Positions 23,238 to 32,200 of a stretch of 41,985 nucleotides of DNA are shown here, piece after piece. The translations under genes and the position numbers were made by a program. Position 1 is the stretch's first letter. Every line of letters begins with the position of its first letter. Under the pieces are notes generated by a model. It made no database searches. It saw only the letters and a program-made list of their open reading frames with translations, and was not told the origin of the DNA. This DNA is from a virus: positions 1-41,985 of IMG/VR virus record IMGVR_UViG_3300042392_001666; one strand, written 5' to 3'.

Positions 23238-26200
23238 ATGTCTAAAGAAAATACTATTTCTAAAACAGATTTTGAGCAATGGTTTGAAACTTATCTTGCT
23301 ACATTAGTTACCCCTATTGCAACTTCAGACGGAAGTCTTGTAAGAAGTCCTTTAGAGACCGACATTATACCAAAAGACATTAACGATATAATTCAAGCCA
23401 GCAACAATAGTGCCATAAACAATCCTTCAATGATTGCTCAGCAATGGGTAAGGGAATCCTACCTAAACCCTATGATGCAAGCAAGGGAAAGCTTATTTGC
23501 TATTGGGGCTGTTCGAGAGACGATTCTAATGAAGCCTGGGACTAAGTCGATACCTGCAAACAAAGCAGATCTTTCTGGCTATAAGCAAGATGGCCAAACT
23601 TACTACGCCTTTAGAGACGAGGCTATAAATAGAAAAACTTTAACAGATCCAAAAGATTTTTTTGAGATAATAAAACCAGGTCAGGGCTTTGATAAAATAG
23701 AATCTCAAGGCGACAGAGGCATTCTATTTAAAAATCTTTATTTTAAATTAGTTGAAAAAGGATTAATTGATTTATTATTTTTTAAAAATCAAATCCAAGT
23801 TTTTGCACAAAAAAGGTATATTAATAAATCTACACTAGAAAAAAGTGCGCTCAATGCTTCGTCGCCTCTTGGTGAGGATCTGCAGTGGTTGACTATTTTA
23901 TCAAGGGTCTATAACACACTTTTACTAGACCCTATATTGGCTTGGCAAATGAATGAATATTTTCCAGGTGTTTCACAATTCTTATTTAATGCGTTAGCAG
24001 CAACTGCAGACTATAGTAATAATGGCGCAGGCGGCAGTATCGATGACCCATTAAATGACCCAATCAAGGTAGCCAAGATGCTGTTTGAGTCTTTTGGTAC
24101 CGATGAAGAGGGTAACGCTATATTCAAGCCGGCATGGACTTTGATAAACACAGGACTCAGGATACAACAAGCCTTAGATCAGTTCCCTGTTAGGGCAAAT
24201 ATACCACCAAGAACGCCAGATGTTTTCCATCTTAGGATTGGAGCTTCAAACTTTTACGTACCACCAGTTTCCATATCTGTTAACAGTGCTTTCAAGGCTG
24301 GATCTTTGACTGGTGGTGCAATTAGACAGAAGAATAGCCCTAAGTTTAACGCCGGGTATAAAGAAACATCAATAAATCTTAGACTTTATTTCCCTAATTA
24401 TGAAGAAATCTGGGGCATATCAATCACTGATGCATCAAATATAGATTTAACTAAAGATTTTAATATAGATTTTTCTACAGACAGTGAAGACAAAATAGAT
24501 AAGTTTCTATCTTCTCTTCGAGGCTTAGTTGCGACATTTAAAACTTCTCCGATAATCCCGATAAAGAATCATTATATAAATAATGTTCATGGTATAACCG
24601 GAGTTGCCTTAACTAACATGAGCGTATCTACTATACCTAGCTACCCATTCTGCTTGATAGTTGACTTAGAAATGTTAAGCTATAACCATAAACCGTTTTT
24701 GCCGATGATAAAAGACTTTAACCAAGCAGTGCATTGGGGCAAGTACAGGCACTATATGGGTAGAGCCGCTAAGCAGCTTGATGATTATGTAAGCAAGGAC
24801 TTCTTAGTAAGACCGCTTGGACAAATTACGGCGCAAGAGCCAGTAGACATCGACGGCAAGAGCCCAACGGCACAGATCCGCGAGATGGATAATTGGTTGA
24901 CGAATAGGTACAACGAAGACCTGGAAAAGACAGACAAAGACACAGCTAACGATTCAGCCAAGATTATTGATTCTGTACTAACAACAAACATAATTCAAGA
25001 TTGGACTACTGGAAATAACATATCGATATTCATGCCAGAAAGAGTACAGTCAAAAATATTTACTCCAGACATTAGCACTTTTAGAAGCAACCAAGAAAAA
25101 ATATTAAATGATACTGGAAGAAACATATGGAATGGCGTACTTTATAGACTAGGTATTGACATCAATGAAACTGGTTATGGAAGGGATCTTGATTCAGTTA
25201 TTAATACTTCTCAAGATTCATCTTACCCTCCTTCTTTAAAGAGAAAAGTTAACACAGCAATAGATATATTATTGTCTGGTCAAACACAAGACACAATAAA
25301 TGAAAAAGTTTACAATTATCTAGCAGTGGTCTGGATGCTTAAAAACCCAAAGGTGTATACAACTCCTGGAGGCGTAGATTATATACTAAAGAAATCTACT
25401 GTTGTTCCTTCTGACGACATAACTGGTTGGGTTATAGGCTCTAAGACAGAAGAAAATTCTAGCGTCAATTTAAGATACGTGCGTGGATACCTTGAGCAGC
25501 AGGCTAATGGTAGTAATGGATTATTAAATCAGCTCATAGAAGAGCTGGTGTTGCAAAGAATTGGGACCTCTAATCCTAGCGAACAAGCAAAAGAAGCTAT
25601 AAGACAACAGGTAAAAGAAGAACTCAAAAAGGGTTTCAATCAGACTCTATATGAACGCTTTTTTATGTCTGGACCTATAAGAGAATTTATCGAATCAGCT
25701 AACAAAAAAGAAGCAAACTTTAAAGAGTGGGAAGTCCCTATGATCCAAGTTGATTTGGATCAAGAAAAAGTTATAGTAGATGGGGTAAGCGTTAGCATCG
25801 GAAACAATGTAACTAAGATGCAAATACAAATGCAAGAAGAGCCAACCTACCAACACATAGGTGGCAAAGATACTTACATTAATATATCAATGACTGTCTT
25901 CGGTGAATCGGAACTTATAAAAATAAGAAATATCTTTGAGCATATTAACGGCCTAGCAAGACTAGAGCATGCCGCAGGTGTTATAGGATTCCTTGGTATA
26001 AAAAATATCATCACTGCCTTGTGTGGTGTCAAGTATGTCCTTCCGTTAAAGTACAATGTTGATACAATACCTAATTTTCCTCATGTGTATAAGGTCAACT
26101 TAACTTTAGTCGATTTTGATATTTTTCAACAAAAACGAGAAAAACTTTCTTCTGAACAACAACAAAAGTTTGTTGACGAATTTGGCACAAAGAAAAACCC

Positions 26201-29200
26201 ATTCTTAAGAATTAAGCAATTGTGGGGATCGTTCAACGCCTACCCAGACTTGCCTCTTGAGGTTTACAGTAAAGAGGGTGACGTTGTTGGTTGTATGGAC
26301 CCAGATTATTATTTCAGAAGTTTTGAAATGTTTGATAGAGATGTTATAGTTAACCAAAGCATACAGGAGACTAACCAAGTAAGAGTTAATTACAGCCAAA
26401 AAGAACTTACTGAATCCGAACAAAAGACAATGGATCAGAACGATGAAAGATATATAGCAGATATAATAGGATTTCTTAGAAAAAATGATTTTAAGGCACT
26501 GAAGGTTTGGGTTGACGCTAACGCCCTAAAGCCTTCAGATGGGTACAGAATAGTTAATAAAGCAGTGCAGAAGTATTCTTCCTTGAAAAGAACTCTTGCA
26601 TTAGATTATGTCGAAACATTGGAATTAGAAGATAAGTTATACTTGTTTACCGATACCCAGTTCTCAGTTCCTATGGGAGAATATAAAGTTGGGGAGTTAA
26701 CCTCTAGCACTGAGGAAAAGCTTAAAGAGACCCTTAAGGCTGTGTTTGATCAAGGCAATGAGGACGATAAACAAGTCAGCGTAGACCCAGATGATTTAAT
26801 GGCAGGAGTAGAGGGCACTGACTCAATGCTTGATTACGTCCACGGTCTAGTTTATGCTATACCAGCTGCAACTACTGGTAGTTCAGTGCAACTCCCAGCG
26901 ATGATACAAACCGCGCAGGGCTATAACTTTGGTTATCTTTCTAGACAAGATGGAAGATTCTACATGCAGAACAATAAGTTCAATGTATCAAGAATTAAAT
27001 CTTCTGTTCTTGATGATCTAAAAAAACAAAAAGAAGACGTTCAAAAAGATATTGATAGCGGAAATAAAGACCCGCTTTTAAAAGCAAAAATAGACAAACT
27101 TACCAAGTCAATTTCGCAATGGAACGAAGATGATGAAACAACAGAAAAGATTTCTTTTATAAAAGTTTCCGACTCACAAACTCCCGATAAAACATTGACT
27201 ACTTCACACATGCCAGAGATAAGCACTAAAGCATTTTCTGAGTATCAGAATGCCTACTCAGCAGGCGGTGCAGAAGCTGAGTCAGTGTCAGCCGCAAAGG
27301 GTGGCCAGCACGCCGTTTCTAAGCATTGGGAAAAAATGTTGATAGATACATCATATAGAGACATATCCGGAAGAATGGTAAGAGCTTATCCAACTTATAT
27401 GTTGTGGTTAATAGATGAAGGTGGCATCGGGTTTGCCGGAACAAAGATCTTTGATAATTTTTACGGCCTACAATCTATAATAGATTTTTCAGTAGTTAGC
27501 TCTGAAGATATATTAGGGGACACTTTAATATTTAGAGTATCAAATATGTATTCTAAATTGTCGCAAAAAGAATCTGCTAGAATATTTGATCCAGGCGAGC
27601 CAAAAGATACAACTTCAATGACAGAAGATCTTTCTGCAATTGTTGACACTCTTCTTAATAGGTCGAGAAACATAAGAGCTCATTATGAAAACAAATACGT
27701 TGTTGACATAGAAAACATAAGATTAAAGCCTGGTGTAAGAGTTCACCTAAGAGTGGGCTATGGATCTAATCCAAACTCGCTACAAACAGTATTTAATGGA
27801 ATCATAACAAACGTAGAGATGGGCGAAATAGTAACAGTCACCGCACAATCAGACGCCATAGAACTAAGCCCTATTATTAACTCAGCTAATAAAAAAGGCG
27901 ACAGTGGAAAAATAGACGGCGGTATAAACACTGGGATGTTCTTATCAGAACCTAGAGACTTAATGGTAAAACTTTTGTCAATGGGAACATCTAGATTTAG
28001 GGAATCATTTGCCCATGCAACTAGAGGAACAATTTTTTCCGAAAATAAATTTGGAATAAGACATTTTGGTAACATATTATATGAACCATTAAATGACGTT
28101 GAGAAACAAAAAAACGATGCACTAAAAACAGCATTTAAGAACGCAATAGATACAGTAAGCAATGACGGAGCTTCTGTAGCTTCTCTTCTTAAAGGTGCAT
28201 GGAATTCAACTGCAGGAACATATAATGGAGTTGACGTTGGCATAACAGCAGCATCTGCTGCTATAGGAGGAATAGTTGGTGGGCCACTTGGAGCTATAAC
28301 CGCAGGGGCAGCAGGTGGCTTTATGAGGTCTCCTGTCCTAGGTCACATGAGAACTCTTATGTCTAATCTTTCAACACAAAGAGATTACGAAATATTTAAA
28401 AGAAACATATACCCAGGCAATGGTCTGGGTGTAGCGCAATTCCTTGGTGGAGACTTAGACGCCGGATGGTCTACTGCCTCAACTATGGGCTCAGATGAGT
28501 TCAGTAGCATGCAGGCAGACAGAAAAGCATACTTGACTAGATTAGGTGATGCAAACTGGAGCACAGCTATGACTAAAAATATAAAGGTAGCAGAAGCTCA
28601 GCAGTTAGCAAACGGAGCTAAGTTGAACGACTCTAGTGGGGCTGTTGGCACAGCAAAGATACTTTCTGGATTGATGGCCGCAACCGGTGCCGTAGCTGTA
28701 GCTGCTGGAATGCCGGTTTTAGGTTCTGCAGTTCTTGGTACGGGTCTACTGGGCGTAACTAACGGAAGAGCAGCTGCTAGCGTTTTTGAAACGCTTGGAC
28801 TTGTTTCATCGTTAGATGACGATGTTCCTGGTTTTGATGAAGTTTCCTTCAGAGCCCAAACATACATGAGATCTGTATGGGATATGTTCCAATTGTGTGC
28901 AAAGCTTCTTCCAAACTATATTGTTGCGGTAAGACCTTTTGAAGATAGATCAACTGTATTCTATGGCAAACCGCATTGGCTATACACCTCAGGGGTAGTA
29001 CCTATCTCAACTGGCTTTATGCACCCTGATTCAGCAATCAAAAAAGGGATCAAAGACACTGGCCCTACTTACAGTAGAGCTGGCCAGGATCTGTTAGAGA
29101 TATTAGACAAGGTCAACAAAGAGTCAAGCCCAATGCAAGATGGACAGGCTTTCGCGCAAGGCTTCGAACCATTAAGTACTTCTATCGCAACCATAAAAAG

Positions 29201-32200
29201 CATTAACGAAGGCACAGATTCATACAAGCCAGTTGCTTGGGTAAAAGATCCAGTTAATGGTTATACTAAAAAATTGATTAACTTTTTGGATCCTAGAAGA
29301 ATGTTTTTTGTTGAAGAGGGAGAAGTTGTTGCAAGACTCCCAGTTGCAAAGGGAATTGTAAACGTCGGCTTCCATTTGCCTTTTGGGGAAAAAGGCGAAA
29401 CAGAAATGGATATAAATAAGATAAAGAATACCCACAAACAAATACCACAACTTCCATACAGGTATCAGTTTCCTTATTTCACTGACAGAAAAACTACTTC
29501 TTTTGATGGTAAGCATAATGGTTATATATTTAATTTCAATGTTAAAACGTTAATTGGATATACTGAAAAAAAATTCAAATTCATTAGAGGTGATACGGAT
29601 GGTGACGGTAATCCTCTTGACCTAAAAGATGACGCCGGCGTTAAGGATCATCCATTAAATTACGCAGCAGGAGCAAATTATTTTAATATACTAGCTGCTG
29701 AGTTTAGAGTTTCAGCTGAATTTACTTCAGATGGATTAGTAGACCCGAGTAACGAAAAATCTAACGGTCTTGATGAGATATCATATAGAATAAAAACAGG
29801 TGCATTCCAGTTTACTCAAGAGATGCTCACCAAGTCTCCGGAAACTGTATTGTCGTTACAAACGACTGCTTTTATGGATTCTTCAGATTCAAGTACCGCA
29901 GGCTTTAACATAGTAAGAGTCCCACTTCCATCGATAGTAGTTGATGCAAACTCAAGAGTAACACAAACTGGTTACGAAAAAGATCCGTATTCTAGTTCAA
30001 ACCTTTTTATAGATGGAATAGATGCAGAATACGATGGAGACCGCACTGCAAAGTACATGTTTGGTAGCTTTGAATACAATGCAGCTTTATCATCAAAGCT
30101 AAAAGGACTTAACGGTAATAGGGGCATATACGCCGAATGGGGCATGCCAGATACAGCAGAAGACGAGCAGTGGTATATAGCAATGAAATGGCCGTATAAA
30201 CCAGATTGGTCTACGGATAGTGAAATTAATACAGGCTTTGAGAAACAATACTCCAACTATAACTATGGGGTAACTCCAATGGGCGAGGCTAATTTAGCCC
30301 AATATGGTACTGTCAAGAATTACAAGGATAGAAAAGTTTTAGTTTATAGCCCAACAACAAATACCGCAGTATGCCTAAGACCAGCTTATTATCTTTGGGG
30401 TGAAGTTAGAGATAATACATACTACGATAACGCTATGGATAATACTGGCGACGGTACAGCCGATCCAAACTCTATAACCGATGCAGAAAACGTATTCGTC
30501 GATGCGGTAGTATCACCAGATGCGGCTTACCATTTAGGTATCTTAAATAGTGGCAATAAATGGGAAGGCAACCCTAGTAGATATTCATATGGGTTTGAGT
30601 ATTTTACTGATAACGATTCACAACAAAAATTTGGAGACCCAGATAATCCTCAGGATATAGAAAATACATTAGAAGCTTTAGGACAATTAGCTTTTGGCAA
30701 CCAAGATCAAAAATTTTGGCTAGAAGACAATGCTACAACTTTTATCGGTCTGTCTGTTATCCCATTCTCTAGATCATGTTACTTCACTTTTGTAGAAGAT
30801 GATTTTCCATTAGGAGTTATACCAAATGCTGCTATAGTTTCAAAAAGATTTGAAATTGGTTCTAGTCAAGCTGGCAATAAATGGCAACCAGATGACAACT
30901 TCATTATTGGATTTTCTAGTACAAAAGATGGAATAAATAAAGCAGTTTACAACGATGCAGATGATGGCAGTAGCTTCACTAGCATGGGTGAAATATCAGC
31001 CAATGGAGGCGGCGATTTTGAATCAGACGGTGACAAGCATAGGTCTTATAGATCATTTGGTTATTTAGCAGATATACTAAAAGACACGGATAGTCTAAAA
31101 GATGTTTTAGGTGATAATAAAGCTATAGCAAAAAATTTATTTAGTCCAGAATCCGGTGAATTGTACTTTAAGTCAGCAGAAGATTCATTTATAGAAGCGA
31201 TATTCGGTGGCAACCCACTGATGTACTTCAAGGCAGCTGTTAACGGTGAATACGAAAAAATTTCTCAAGACAATCTTTACGAAGTTCTTCAAAAAGAAAC
31301 AAGCACTTTTAAAGACGATGACAACAGCCCAATAAAGAGAGAAAATTTTGTTGACGTTTTTGATGAGACTGGTGACCCTCAACTATCCCAATCTTCTAGA
31401 GCTAACTATGATGAGGATTACAATCTTTCTACAAGAGTTATAGCTGGTAATGGAAGAACATTATCTCAAGCTAGAGAAATATGGGATTTCTTTAGAGTAA
31501 CATTCCATGACGATAAAATGGTAAAAGCTATTTTTAAGCAAACTTTTGGAGTTGATCCAGACAGTGAAGAAAAGCTTCCTGAATTTATAATTAACTTGCT
31601 AACAGGCAAGGGGTCTGCTAATGACCCAATCATGAATAGGTATACATCATCGATAAGTACTAGTGAGCGACGTGCTGGAAAAGATTTGCAGTCAAGAGAT
31701 TCTGAATTAAATTTTGATGGAAAAGCTGGTCCTATCGGCAAAGATGAAAATGGGATTATTTGGGCTGGTCCAGATGGAACGCCAGAAAAGCGAACGGATA
31801 CGGCAAGCGACGCTAGGTATGAATTTAGTCGAACACTAGGGGAGCAATTCGTTTATGGTGGCAAGGACGCTGATGGAAATCCAATCGATGCAACTGCAGT
31901 TAAAGAAGCAATCAATTTTAGCGCGGACACATTTTTAGATAACGGCGTAAAAGTTGCAATTGCCAATAACAGTATAAAAGTACAATCGACTAGCTTATTC
32001 CAAGATATAGATACTGGTATCAGAATCAAGTATGGTTACTTAGCAGGGTTGCTCGGTTTTATTTTGGGTTCCATGAGTGACGGAAAAACTCCTGATCCAT
32101 TTGGTTTTGATCCATCTGTTTTGAATCAATCCGATAGCGATTCAGCAAGAAGAAATATATTAGCCTTAAGAAAACAACTAGGCATTGTTCAAGGAGACGA

